The notes beneath the pieces are model-generated. The model saw nothing but the letters and a program-made list of their open reading frames with translations. It did not search any database and was not told the origin of the DNA. Positions 6,974 to 14,166 of a stretch of DNA of 17,154 nt are shown here, in pieces; position 1 is the first letter of the stretch; every line of letters starts with the position of its first letter. Made by a program: the position numbers and the translations under genes. Source of the stretch: JBAZDV01 sp041669745 (GTDB lineage: Archaea > Thermoplasmatota > Thermoplasmata > Methanomassiliicoccales > Methanomethylophilaceae); NCBI GenBank assembly GCA_041669745.1, contig JBAYAO010000022.1:1-17154 (forward strand), in the 5' to 3' direction.

Positions 6974-8052
6974 CTTCCGGCCTCCATGTTCTTTCCGAAC
7001 CTATCGAAGAGGAACATCGTATCCCAGGGACCGGGCGATGCTTCCGGATGATACTGCGCCGTGAAAATGGGAAGGTCCTCGTGCACCAGACCTTCCACCG
7101 TGTTGTCGTTTATATTTACCTGATTGACCACAAGCCCCGTGCCGTCCAGACTATCAGCGTCTACGGCGTATCCGTGGTTCTGGGAGGTTATGTAGACTCT
7201 CCCCTCGAACCTGACGGGCTGATTGGACCCCCTGTGCCCGAATTTCAATTTGTATGTTTTTCCGCCGAGACCGAGCGCCACCATCTGACTCCCGTAGCAT
7301 ATGCCCATGAGGGGCATCTTGGACGCGAGATCGTCCACTGTTCTCGCTGTCGTCTTGAGCATCGCCGGATGAGCCGGGTCTCCCGGTCCGTTGCTGATGA
7401 GCACTCCGTCAACGCCGGCATCAACGATCTCTCCCGCGGACGTGTCGTAAGGGAAAATGATGACGTTGAATCTCGAATTGAGATTTCTTATGATACTCGC
7501 CTTCGCACCGCAGTCGATAACACCTACCGTGAGATCCTTCTTGTTGTCATATCTGGTGACCTTTCTAGGAGAGACCTCTGCGACAAGATTGCTCTCAGAA
7601 GGTGCCGGCATCTTCCTGAGCGTTCCGATCATGCCATCCACCTCGTTCTCGTCCTTCACGATCGCTCCCTTGAGGGTTCCCGAACTGCGTATCCTTATGA
7701 CCAGTTCCCTTGTGTCGATACCGGAGATGGCTGGAATCTTATGATCCTTCAGGAACCTGTCTATGGTCGCTCCGCCGTACATCGAAGAGGGCTCTTTGCA
7801 ATATTCCCTGACCACGACCCCCCTGACATGAACGGCATCCGATTGATTGAAAGCATCGTTCATACCGTAATTGCCGACAAGCGGGTAGGTGAAAATAAGC
7901 AACTGTCCAAGAAAAGAAGGGTCCGTCAGACCTTCCTGATATCCGCCCATGCCCGTAGTGAAAACGACCTCTCCGACTGAGGAGCCTTCATATCCGAAAG
8001 CCTCTCCTTCGAGAACCGTCCCGTCCTCGAGAACCAGGAAATTAACTGCCAT
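6970..8052 (-). CDS. carA: Carbamoyl-phosphate synthase small (glutaminase) subunit
   Basis: This 360-residue glutaminase subunit hydrolyses glutamine and channels ammonia to CarB. Residues about 1-150 form the CPSase_sm_chain domain (VLEDGTVLEGEAFG, then FTTGMGGYQEGLTDPS). A class I glutamine amidotransferase domain covers about 174-355. The catalytic triad is intact: Cys252 in MGICYGSQ, with His335 and Glu337 in AQYHPEASPGP. GPGDP (222-226) and QNHGYAVD (291-298) are also typical. Two nearby positions are unusual: the common GICLGHQ reads GICYGSQ, and the common PGPHD reads PGPWD. The frame extends far upstream in an open shadow, but homology begins at the ATG at 8052. A TATA box there suggests a very short leader. 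It forms an operon with carB by a 4-nt overlap. Confidence 0.97.
   Translation of the reverse strand: MAVNFLVLEDGTVLEGEAFGYEGSSVGEVVFTTGMGGYQEGLTDPSFLGQLLIFTYPLVGNYGMNDAFNQSDAVHVRGVVVREYCKEPSSMYGGATIDRFLKDHKIPAISGIDTRELVIRIRSSGTLKGAIVKDENEVDGMIGTLRKMPAPSESNLVAEVSPRKVTRYDNKKDLTVGVIDCGAKASIIRNLNSRFNVIIFPYDTSAGEIVDAGVDGVLISNGPGDPAHPAMLKTTARTVDDLASKMPLMGICYGSQMVALGLGGKTYKLKFGHRGSNQPVRFEGRVYITSQNHGYAVDADSLDGTGLVVNQVNINDNTVEGLVHEDLPIFTAQYHPEASPGPWDTMFLFDRFGKNMEAGR
6981..6985 (-). promoter_or_regulatory. Shine-Dalgarno site of carB inside carA
   Basis: GGAGG on the minus strand lies 7 nt before the carB ATG and within the last codons of carA. It fixes the carB start at the ATGA overlap. Confidence 0.7.
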
Positions 8053-8078
8053 CGGAAAGTTATCACAATCACGTACCG

Positions 8079-8088
8079 TATATAATAA
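8079..8088 (-). promoter_or_regulatory. TATA box of the carAB operon
   Basis: On the minus strand this reads TTATTATATA. Its centre is about 32 nt before the carA ATG, giving a predicted leader of only a few nucleotides. No ribosome-binding site precedes the ATG, which fits a leaderless or near-leaderless carA transcript. The rest of the gap to pelota (8089-8193) holds no other strong motif. Confidence 0.6.
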
Positions 8089-8193
8089 CTCCCTTATGTA
8101 GATGACAGCCTGACGACCCAGTTGTCCAATGACAGACAAAATATCCAAGATTGAACGAAAGAACAAAATGGGCTTACACCATAGTCCCTTCAG

Positions 8194-9234
8194 ATGCGTG
8201 TTCTCGAACAGAATCGGACCCCTGACGGAATAATCGTGCAGATAGAAACAGATGATGACATTTGGCACCTGTTCAACGTGATAGAGACGTCTGATCTTGT
8301 TACCGCATCCACGACACGCAGAGAGGAGAGAATTGCAGATAAGATCAGGGCGGAGAGGGCGGAGAAGAGGAGGATGACCCTCGGCATCAGGGTGGAGAAG
8401 ATAGAATTCTCGGATTCTGACCTTCGCCTTAAAATACTCGGAGTGATAGAGAACGGCCCGCAGGACATCGGTCAACACCACACGCTCATCATAGAAGTGG
8501 GTGACAGACTGACGATCCAGAAGACAAGATGGAAGAGAACGCAGTTGGAAAGACTCGAGCGTGCCGTCAAGGACACGGCAAAACCGAGGATCGTGTTCGT
8601 TTCCCTGGATCAGGACGAGGCGACCATAGCCGTGATGAGACAATACGGTCTGAAAGAGATCGCCAACATTCGTTCCATGAGGTCTGGGAAACAGTACGTG
8701 GAGAAGGAAAACGGTAACGACTACCACGGGGAGATCATCGAGAAATTGAAACCGCTGGTCGAAGAGGATATGCCGCTTGTACTGCTCGGACCCGGTTTTG
8801 AAAAAGAATTGCTCGCAGACTCTGTGAAACAGAAAGACGCAGCATTGTCCTCGAATGCATACGTCTATCATACAGGACAGTCGGGGATGCAGGGCATAAA
8901 CGAACTCATGAAGAAGGGCATAGGCACGGATGTCCTGAGAAAATCAAGGGTAGGGATCGAGATGGAGGCCGTGGAGAATCTCATGGAAGAGATCGGGAAA
9001 GACGGCCTTGCAACATACGGGACCGTAGAGGTCGGCAATGCCGCAGCCGCCGGTGCGGTCAGAACTCTTCTCATACTTGATTCCAAACTTAGGGACGGCG
9101 ATTACGACAGGATGGTCAGGGATACAGAGTCACAGAAGGGCAATGTAGTGGTGGTCTCAGAACAACATGATGCAGGTAAGGAACTGGGTGCTCTGGGCGG
9201 TTTTGCCGCGTTACTGCGGTACAAGATTCCGTAG
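8194..9234 (+). CDS. pelA: Pelota (aPelota/Dom34), ribosome rescue factor
   Basis: This 346-residue protein belongs to the eRF1-like family that dissociates stalled ribosomes together with aEF1A or an Hbs1-like GTPase and ABCE1. The start MRVLEQNRTPDGIIVQIETDDDIWHLFNVI is typical of pelota. The N-terminal Sm-like domain covers about 1-130 (TTRREERIADKIRAER and GVIENGP near 93 are characteristic). A central eRF1_2-like domain of about 130-250 contains LLGPGFEKELLAD and no GGQ motif, so it is not a release factor. The C-terminal domain has ATYGTVEVGNAAAAGAVRTLLILDSKLRD. Length is normal. There is no ribosome-binding site, so it may be translated from a leaderless transcript; the upstream TATA candidate is weak. 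The stop is TAG. Six T residues at 9289-9294 may act as its terminator. No functional link to its neighbours is apparent. Confidence 0.96.
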   Translation: MRVLEQNRTPDGIIVQIETDDDIWHLFNVIETSDLVTASTTRREERIADKIRAERAEKRRMTLGIRVEKIEFSDSDLRLKILGVIENGPQDIGQHHTLIIEVGDRLTIQKTRWKRTQLERLERAVKDTAKPRIVFVSLDQDEATIAVMRQYGLKEIANIRSMRSGKQYVEKENGNDYHGEIIEKLKPLVEEDMPLVLLGPGFEKELLADSVKQKDAALSSNAYVYHTGQSGMQGINELMKKGIGTDVLRKSRVGIEMEAVENLMEEIGKDGLATYGTVEVGNAAAAGAVRTLLILDSKLRDGDYDRMVRDTESQKGNVVVVSEQHDAGKELGALGGFAALLRYKIP

Positions 9235-9276
9235 GTCGCCTCTGATTATTCTTCAGATGTTGTTATGCCGTCGCGC

Positions 9277-9376
9277 ATTATACAAATGTTTTTTAAGTGA
9301 ATATCCTTAATCCATCCCGCTCAGCGGTGGCTTCCTGGTCATAAGACGACCTGCTGCTGAACTTGAGGAGTGAGAA
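9277..9376 (+). promoter_or_regulatory. Promoter and structured leader of the NifV-like gene
   Basis: ATTATACAAAT (9277-9287) resembles a TATA box and predicts a start near 9307, giving a leader of about 70 nt. The leader contains a possible hairpin (CCA...CCG stem with CGG...TGG, 9312-9330) and a strong GAGGAGTGA ribosome-binding site (9364-9372) 4 nt before the ATG. The T-run at 9289-9294 could also terminate pelota transcripts. Confidence 0.45.
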
Positions 9377-10555
9377 ATGAAAAGCAAAGGAGATGTCCTT
9401 GGGATACTCGACCGTAACGTAGCGATCTGCGATACCACCCTCAGGGATGGAGAACAGACGGCGGGTATCGTATTCGCCAACATCGAGAAGTACAAGATAG
9501 CACAGATGTTGGACGATGCCGGCGTACCGCAGATCGAATGCGGCATTCCAATAATGGGCGGTGACGAAAAGGCGGCCGTCAAACACATCGCACACATGGG
9601 ACTCAATGCATCCGTACTCGGATGGAATAGAGCGACGATCGCAGACGTGGACTCGAGTCTCGACTGTGACGTCGATTCAGTTGCCATCTCCATGTCATCC
9701 TCGGACATCCACATCGAAAACAAACTCAGAAAGACCCGCCAATGGGTCCTGGAGCAGATCTCGGCATCCGTTCAACACGCAGCTGACCACGGGATGTACA
9801 TATCGTGTAACGCAGAAGATGCGTCCCGTGCCGACCTAATGTTCCTGATAGACTTTGCCAAAACGGCAAAAGAAGCCGGTGCAAACCGCATAAGGTATTG
9901 TGACACCATCGGAAGAGAGGATCCGTTCACAGCATATGAGAGGATAAAAACGATCATTAAGGTCGTGGGCATCGATGTGGAAATGCACACCCACAACGAT
10001 TTCGGAATGGCTAACGCCAATTCTGTCGCAGGAGTCAAGGCAGGTGCAAAATTCGTCAGCACTACTGTAATGGGTATCGGAGAGAGATCCGGGAACGCTG
10101 CCCTCGAAGAGGTGGTCATGACCTGTCGCCACATCCTGAATCTGGAGACCGGTGTCGACACCAGAAAACTGAGACCGCTTGCAGAATTCGTTTCAAAGGC
10201 CGCAAACCGTCCGATCGAAAAAGCGAAACCTTTCCTCGGAGAGAACTGCTTCGCACACGAAGCCGGCATACACGCGGATGGCATCATCAAGAATGCCATG
10301 AATTATGAACCGTACGACCCGGAGGAGGTCGGACTCACCCGGAGCATCGTCATAGGGAAGCACTCCGGTTCCAAGACCATTATGACGGATCTTGCAGCGA
10401 AGGGCGTCGAACTCTCGCATGAAGATGCTGAAAAACTTCTGGTACTGGTCAGAAGGGCCTCAATAAACGTTCACAGGAGTCTGTCCTCGGATGAACTGCT
10501 GTACCTGTACCGCGATATGATCGACAATGTAGACACTTTCGACGACAAGGTCTGA
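9377..10555 (+). CDS. NifV-like 2-oxoacid claisen synthase: Re-citrate synthase or homocitrate synthase (HMGL-like TIM barrel)
   Basis: This 392-residue enzyme joins acetyl-CoA to a 2-oxoacid. The N-terminal signature ICDTTLRDGEQTAG (17-30) includes the catalytic Arg23 and metal-binding Asp24. Metal-ligand histidines are in HTHNDFG (His204, His206). MGIGERSGNAALEEV (232-246) and AHEAGIHADGI (293-303, general-base region) complete the family pattern. The 2-isopropylmalate synthase leucine-regulatory domain is absent and the chain is short, so LeuA is unlikely. Sequence style is nearest to NifV/AksA/Re-citrate synthases. Substrates could be oxaloacetate (citrate for glutamate synthesis) or 2-oxoglutarate (homocitrate, for lysine or coenzyme B). 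There is no nif gene here. An isocitrate-dehydrogenase-family gene 2.3 kb away favours the citrate reading, but this is inference. The start has a strong GAGGAG site. The stop is TGA. Confidence 0.87.
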   Translation: MKSKGDVLGILDRNVAICDTTLRDGEQTAGIVFANIEKYKIAQMLDDAGVPQIECGIPIMGGDEKAAVKHIAHMGLNASVLGWNRATIADVDSSLDCDVDSVAISMSSSDIHIENKLRKTRQWVLEQISASVQHAADHGMYISCNAEDASRADLMFLIDFAKTAKEAGANRIRYCDTIGREDPFTAYERIKTIIKVVGIDVEMHTHNDFGMANANSVAGVKAGAKFVSTTVMGIGERSGNAALEEVVMTCRHILNLETGVDTRKLRPLAEFVSKAANRPIEKAKPFLGENCFAHEAGIHADGIIKNAMNYEPYDPEEVGLTRSIVIGKHSGSKTIMTDLAAKGVELSHEDAEKLLVLVRRASINVHRSLSSDELLYLYRDMIDNVDTFDDKV

Positions 10556-10559
10556 GCGA

Positions 10560-11033
10560 ATGAGATCCGAGACCCGCGAGGGATACACTGACTCTGACTC
10601 ACGCCGGTCATCCTGTCGGACCAGAGACGATTGGATGGGGCCCGGTTCATGGTTTGAATACAGTATGACCGAAGAACGGTCTGACCTTCCCGACGACAAG
10701 GTCTGGAACGAAAAATACGTTGTGACATCCGTTGAAGACGAAAGGATCGTGTTCGACCATTACGAGAACGGGAAAAAGCTAGAACAGGTCATCGGCAACA
10801 GAGACTGCGCCAATGGCATCATAGGAATGAACGGTCTCCACAAGGTCGGTAACGAAGAGCTGGACACCTCTTTCGGAAAGGTCTCCGTCTGCGTATACAG
10901 ATCGGACCGTTGCGGCGGCGGAACGGAGATTTTCATCGACTCGCAGGGCATGATGTACAAAAGCATAGAGAGTCAACTCTGGTCGATGGGCATAAGACAT
11001 TCGGTAACGAGGAAACTTGTGAATAGAGGATAG
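10560..11033 (+). CDS. Uncharacterised protein, probably co-transcribed with the NifV-like synthase
   Basis: I do not recognise this 157-residue protein. It begins 4 nt after the stop of the synthase gene, with AAGGT upstream, so it is very probably in the same operon. The first 25 residues are polar and rich in Arg, Asp and Ser. The likely folded part starts near residue 27, with GPGSWFEYS, and looks like alternating beta strands (KYVVTSVEDERIVFDHY, KVSVCVYRSD, TEIFIDSQG). There is no signal peptide or membrane segment. Cysteines occur at 19, 83, 111 and 118; Cys118 lies in a DRCGGG turn. An alternative start is Met26 (at 10635), which would remove the polar leader. It ends with TAG only 7 nt before the stop of the convergent ABC-F gene. 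Co-location with a synthase does not by itself give a function. Confidence 0.75.
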   Translation: MRSETREGYTDSDSRRSSCRTRDDWMGPGSWFEYSMTEERSDLPDDKVWNEKYVVTSVEDERIVFDHYENGKKLEQVIGNRDCANGIIGMNGLHKVGNEELDTSFGKVSVCVYRSDRCGGGTEIFIDSQGMMYKSIESQLWSMGIRHSVTRKLVNRG

Positions 11034-11040
11034 ATCGCTT

Positions 11041-12840
11041 CTAGGCAGCAGAATCCTCGACATTGACCTTCTTCCTCTGCCTGCCCCCTGTCTTCTTGAT
11101 CTTCCCCTGCGCGATGGCCCATTCGTAGTTTTTGATCTCAGCAGATGATATCAGGACCTTGTCCCCCTTGGAGAATTTTCTTCCTGTCGCCCAGTTCGTG
11201 AATGCGGATATCACACGGTATTCGTCTGCATCCATCACTATCTCCGTGGTGTTGACACGACCCCTCATCTCTGAATACGTTCCCGCGAACACTGTGATGC
11301 TGCCATCCTTCACCTCGATGACTTTGTTGCAGACGGTGTCCAGGAAATACCTGTCATGCGTGACGGTTATTATCGTCCCATCATACTCGGTCAGCGCCTC
11401 TTCCACAGCATGACGTGCCGGAATGTCCAGATAATTCGTCGGCTCGTCGAGTATTAGGAGATTAGTCTCCTGCAGCAGCATCAGAGTCAGTGCGACCCTG
11501 GCCCTCTCTCCGCCCGAAAGGGTCCTCATCGGCCTATCGACCTGATTTCCGGTCAACAACATCCTGGCCAGAAGATTCCTCGCCTCGGCGCGCCTGTCCT
11601 TTCCTATTATCTGGAGGATCTGCTCCTCTGCGGTAAGATCCAATGTCAGACTCTCGTGATGCTGTGCGAAGTATCCTATCTTCGCCCCGGGCGCAATCCA
11701 TAGCTCGCCATCGCTTGGGATCTCCTTCAGCAATGCCTTGATGAGTGTGCTCTTACCTTCGCCGTTCGCTCCGAATATCCCTATCTTCTCCCCTTTGTGT
11801 ACATCCAGATCTATCCCCGAGAGTATCCTTTTCCCGCCCAGCTCAACGGACAGGCCCTTTGTGACGATCATGTTCTTTCCGGACTTCGGTGCGGCCTGTA
11901 TCTTCACGGTGATCTCCTTCGCTTTGTCGGGCGCCTCCTTTTTGTCCATACGATCGATCATCTTCTGTCGGGTCTTATGTGCCGTAAGGAACCATTGATC
12001 GTTGTGCAGCTGTTCGGCTATCTCCTCCTGCTTCCTTTTCTGGCTGACGTATTTCCTGTATTCTTTTTCAAGACGCTCCAGCTCCATCATCTTCTTCGTG
12101 ATGAACGTCGAATAATTTCCCTTGTACTCCGTGGTCCTACCATGGGATATCTCAGAGACACGTGTGACAACCTTATCGAGGAAATATCGGTCGTGACTTA
12201 TCACCACTATTGCACAGTGTGAGTCGAGGATGTAATCCTCCAACCATTCGACCGTTTCGATATCCAGATGACTTGTCGGCTCATCCATGAAGAGGAGATC
12301 GCACCCCTCGGCCTGTATAAGTGCACGCGACAGCATGACCTTGGTCCTCTCGCCTCCGCTGAGTGAATCCATCGTCCTGTCCATCACATCGACGGAAAGC
12401 CCGACCTTCTTCAGTGTGGCTATCTGCTTCCCTTCGTTGTCTGTACCGGACCTTGCCACCTCCTTCTCGAGTTCGGCATACCTGGTCGTTATGGCATTCC
12501 AGTCGAGATCACCGCCCGCGGCCATCTTCTTATCGAGCTCGCGCATCATCTCACGGACCTGCTCGATCCGACCGTAGGGGCGCCCCAGAACATCCCTGAC
12601 GGTGAAGTCCGACGATGCCTCCGCGAACTGCGGGAGATAGCCTATGCGCTCCGTATTCCTGATGATATCGCCGGTATCGCACTTCTCGTCACCGAGTAGG
12701 ATCTTCATAAAGGTGCTTTTTCCTGCACCATTGACACCGATGAGCCCTATCGTGTCCCCCTCGTTTATCTGCATGTCGGCCTTCGTCAGCACCTTGAGGG
12801 GACCGAACGCTTTAGTCAATGATTCTGCTCTGAGCAACAT
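11041..12840 (-). CDS. ABC-F family ATPase (translation factor-like, no membrane domain)
   Basis: This 599-residue protein has two fused ABC ATPase domains and no membrane segments, the hallmark of ABC-F. Known ABC-F proteins bind the ribosomal E site and adjust elongation or protect ribosomes. Domain 1 has Walker A GVNGAGKST (35-43), signature LSGGE (160-164) and Walker B LLFMDEPTSHLD (182-193). Domain 2 has GANGEGKST (357-365), LSGGE (441-445) and LLILDEPTNYLD (461-472). A charged linker of about 245-315, rich in Lys, Glu and Arg, corresponds to the P-site tRNA interaction motif region. A C-terminal extension (about 525-599) ends in a basic stretch, GGRQRKKV. I chose the ATG at 12840, with GGTG 5 nt before it; the frame's longer upstream part shows no homology. 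It follows the dehydrogenase gene by 56 nt and may share its transcript. The stop is TAG. Confidence 0.93.
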   Translation of the reverse strand: MLLRAESLTKAFGPLKVLTKADMQINEGDTIGLIGVNGAGKSTFMKILLGDEKCDTGDIIRNTERIGYLPQFAEASSDFTVRDVLGRPYGRIEQVREMMRELDKKMAAGGDLDWNAITTRYAELEKEVARSGTDNEGKQIATLKKVGLSVDVMDRTMDSLSGGERTKVMLSRALIQAEGCDLLFMDEPTSHLDIETVEWLEDYILDSHCAIVVISHDRYFLDKVVTRVSEISHGRTTEYKGNYSTFITKKMMELERLEKEYRKYVSQKRKQEEIAEQLHNDQWFLTAHKTRQKMIDRMDKKEAPDKAKEITVKIQAAPKSGKNMIVTKGLSVELGGKRILSGIDLDVHKGEKIGIFGANGEGKSTLIKALLKEIPSDGELWIAPGAKIGYFAQHHESLTLDLTAEEQILQIIGKDRRAEARNLLARMLLTGNQVDRPMRTLSGGERARVALTLMLLQETNLLILDEPTNYLDIPARHAVEEALTEYDGTIITVTHDRYFLDTVCNKVIEVKDGSITVFAGTYSEMRGRVNTTEIVMDADEYRVISAFTNWATGRKFSKGDKVLISSAEIKNYEWAIAQGKIKKTGGRQRKKVNVEDSAA

Positions 12841-12896
12841 CTTTACACCGTATACCGAAGAAATGGATCGTTCCGAATACCGTCTGATCCTCAGCT

Positions 12897-14114
12897 CTAT
12901 GCCGCCTTCACGGCGGCATCGACATATTCCTGCCAAACCGATTTCAGATCCGGTCTTTGAACGGTCTCCATCACATAGTCGGCGAATTCATTGCCAGTGG
13001 CACCGGTATCCCTTCCAGTCATGACCAGCTTCTTTTCGAACTGTGTGCAGATATCGAGCGCCATCTCCAGTTTTCTGCCCTTTTCCACCTCGCCTATATG
13101 ATTCATCATCATGGCGACGGCTTTGATCATACTGCAGGGGTCCGCATATTGTGCCCTTCCTTCCGTCACCATTCTGGGCGCGGACCCGTGAATGGCCTCG
13201 AACATGGCGTATCTCTTTCCGAGATTCGCCGATCCGGCGGTGCCGACACCTCCCTGGATCTGCGCTGCCTCGTCGGTGATTATATCACCGTAAAGGTTAG
13301 GCAGAACGAATACCTTGAAATTGCTTCTGCGGGCCGGATCTATCAACTTAGCAGTCGCTATATCGATGAACCAATCGTCCCACTTCACATCAGGGTAGTC
13401 CCTGGCGACCTCCTCTGCAATCGACAGGAATCTCCCATCAGTGGTCTTTATTATATTGGCCTTCGTGACCAGCGACACATAGTTCACACCGGTCTTCTTC
13501 GCATAATCGAATCCCAGTCTGATTATCCTCTCGGTCCCCTGTCTGGTAGCGACGCAGAAGTCCATAGCAAGGTCCTCGGTGACGTTGATACCGTCACTCC
13601 CCAGGGCATAACTCCCCTCCGTGTTCTCCCTGAAGAATATCCAGTCTATGCCAAGTTCGGGAACGCTCACGGGTCTGACATTGGCAAAGAGATCGAGTTC
13701 CTTTCTCATAGCCACATTCGCACTCTCGATGTTTGGCCATGGGTCCCCTTTCTTAGGAGTGGTCGTCGGTCCCTTAAGTATGACATGGCACTCTTTCAAC
13801 TCGGCCAATGTGTCTTCCGGAATGGCCTTCATCACCTCGACACGTCTTTCAATCGTCAGACCGTCGATCTGTCTTATCTCCACCTTCCCCGCCTTTATCT
13901 TATCGGCAAGAAGGAATTCCATCACTTTTTGCGCAGATGCACAGATATACGGACCTATGCCGTCACCGCCGCAAACACCGATGATCAACTTATCCAATTT
14001 CGAATAATCGGTCCAATCCCCCTCTCTTTTGAGAACTTCGACCCTGCTGAGCTGCCTTCTCAAAAGGCCTCCAAACCGTTCTTGGGCCTCCCTGATCGCC
14101 TGTTCGTCCACCAT
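12897..14114 (-). CDS. Isocitrate/isopropylmalate-family dehydrogenase, probably isocitrate dehydrogenase
   Basis: This 405-residue beta-decarboxylating dehydrogenase oxidises a 2-hydroxyacid such as isocitrate to 2-oxoglutarate. Visible signatures are CGGDGIGPYI (48-57), SANVAMRKELDLFANVRPV with Ser131, Arg137 and Arg147 as substrate ligands, catalytic Lys219 in VTKANI, metal-site Asp277 and Asp281 in NLYGDIITDEAAQ, and cofactor-site FEAIHGSAP (305-313). About 40 residues precede the first Rossmann strand, more than in compact LeuB/AksF proteins. GDGIGP is followed by YI, where most relatives have EV or EI. Whether it uses NAD or NADP, and isocitrate, homoisocitrate or isopropylmalate, cannot be fixed from sequence. 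The nearby NifV-like synthase suggests a joint route to 2-oxoglutarate. The ATG has a TATA-like box 35 nt upstream. The stop is TAG. Confidence 0.88.
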   Translation of the reverse strand: MVDEQAIREAQERFGGLLRRQLSRVEVLKREGDWTDYSKLDKLIIGVCGGDGIGPYICASAQKVMEFLLADKIKAGKVEIRQIDGLTIERRVEVMKAIPEDTLAELKECHVILKGPTTTPKKGDPWPNIESANVAMRKELDLFANVRPVSVPELGIDWIFFRENTEGSYALGSDGINVTEDLAMDFCVATRQGTERIIRLGFDYAKKTGVNYVSLVTKANIIKTTDGRFLSIAEEVARDYPDVKWDDWFIDIATAKLIDPARRSNFKVFVLPNLYGDIITDEAAQIQGGVGTAGSANLGKRYAMFEAIHGSAPRMVTEGRAQYADPCSMIKAVAMMMNHIGEVEKGRKLEMALDICTQFEKKLVMTGRDTGATGNEFADYVMETVQRPDLKSVWQEYVDAAVKAA

Positions 14115-14145
14115 TCGATTACCTGCTCGGGTATTCGCGTGAGCG

Positions 14146-14153
14146 TAATAAAG
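14146..14153 (-). promoter_or_regulatory. TATA-like box of the dehydrogenase gene
   Basis: The minus strand reads CTTTATTA, about 35 nt before the ATG at 14114. The predicted leader is under 10 nt. It lies in the 52-nt gap after the TetR gene and suggests separate transcription, although read-through from tetR is possible. Confidence 0.4.
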
Positions 14154-14166
14154 ATGATGGTACGTA

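Noticed and set aside
7048..7980. A 310-codon plus-strand frame opposite carA
   Set aside because: It is fully antisense to a well-conserved carA region and has no recognisable motif.
8053..8871. Upstream extension of the carA frame, about 270 extra codons opposite pelota
   Set aside because: CarA homology starts exactly at the ATG at 8052, where a TATA box also fits. The extension is antisense to pelota and has no domain.
9257..9310. Possible 17-residue leader peptide before the NifV-like gene, containing several Leu codons
   Set aside because: It spans the best TATA candidate and so would mostly lie upstream of the transcript start. Attenuation by leader peptides is not expected in archaea.
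9377..10555. 2-isopropylmalate synthase (LeuA)
   Set aside because: The C-terminal leucine-binding regulatory domain is absent, the length is about 390, and the motifs look closer to NifV/AksA/Re-citrate synthases.
12841..12936. 32-residue N-terminal extension of the ABC-F frame
   Set aside because: It overlaps the end of the dehydrogenase gene and lacks homology. The ATG at 12840 begins the first ABC domain properly and has a GGTG site.
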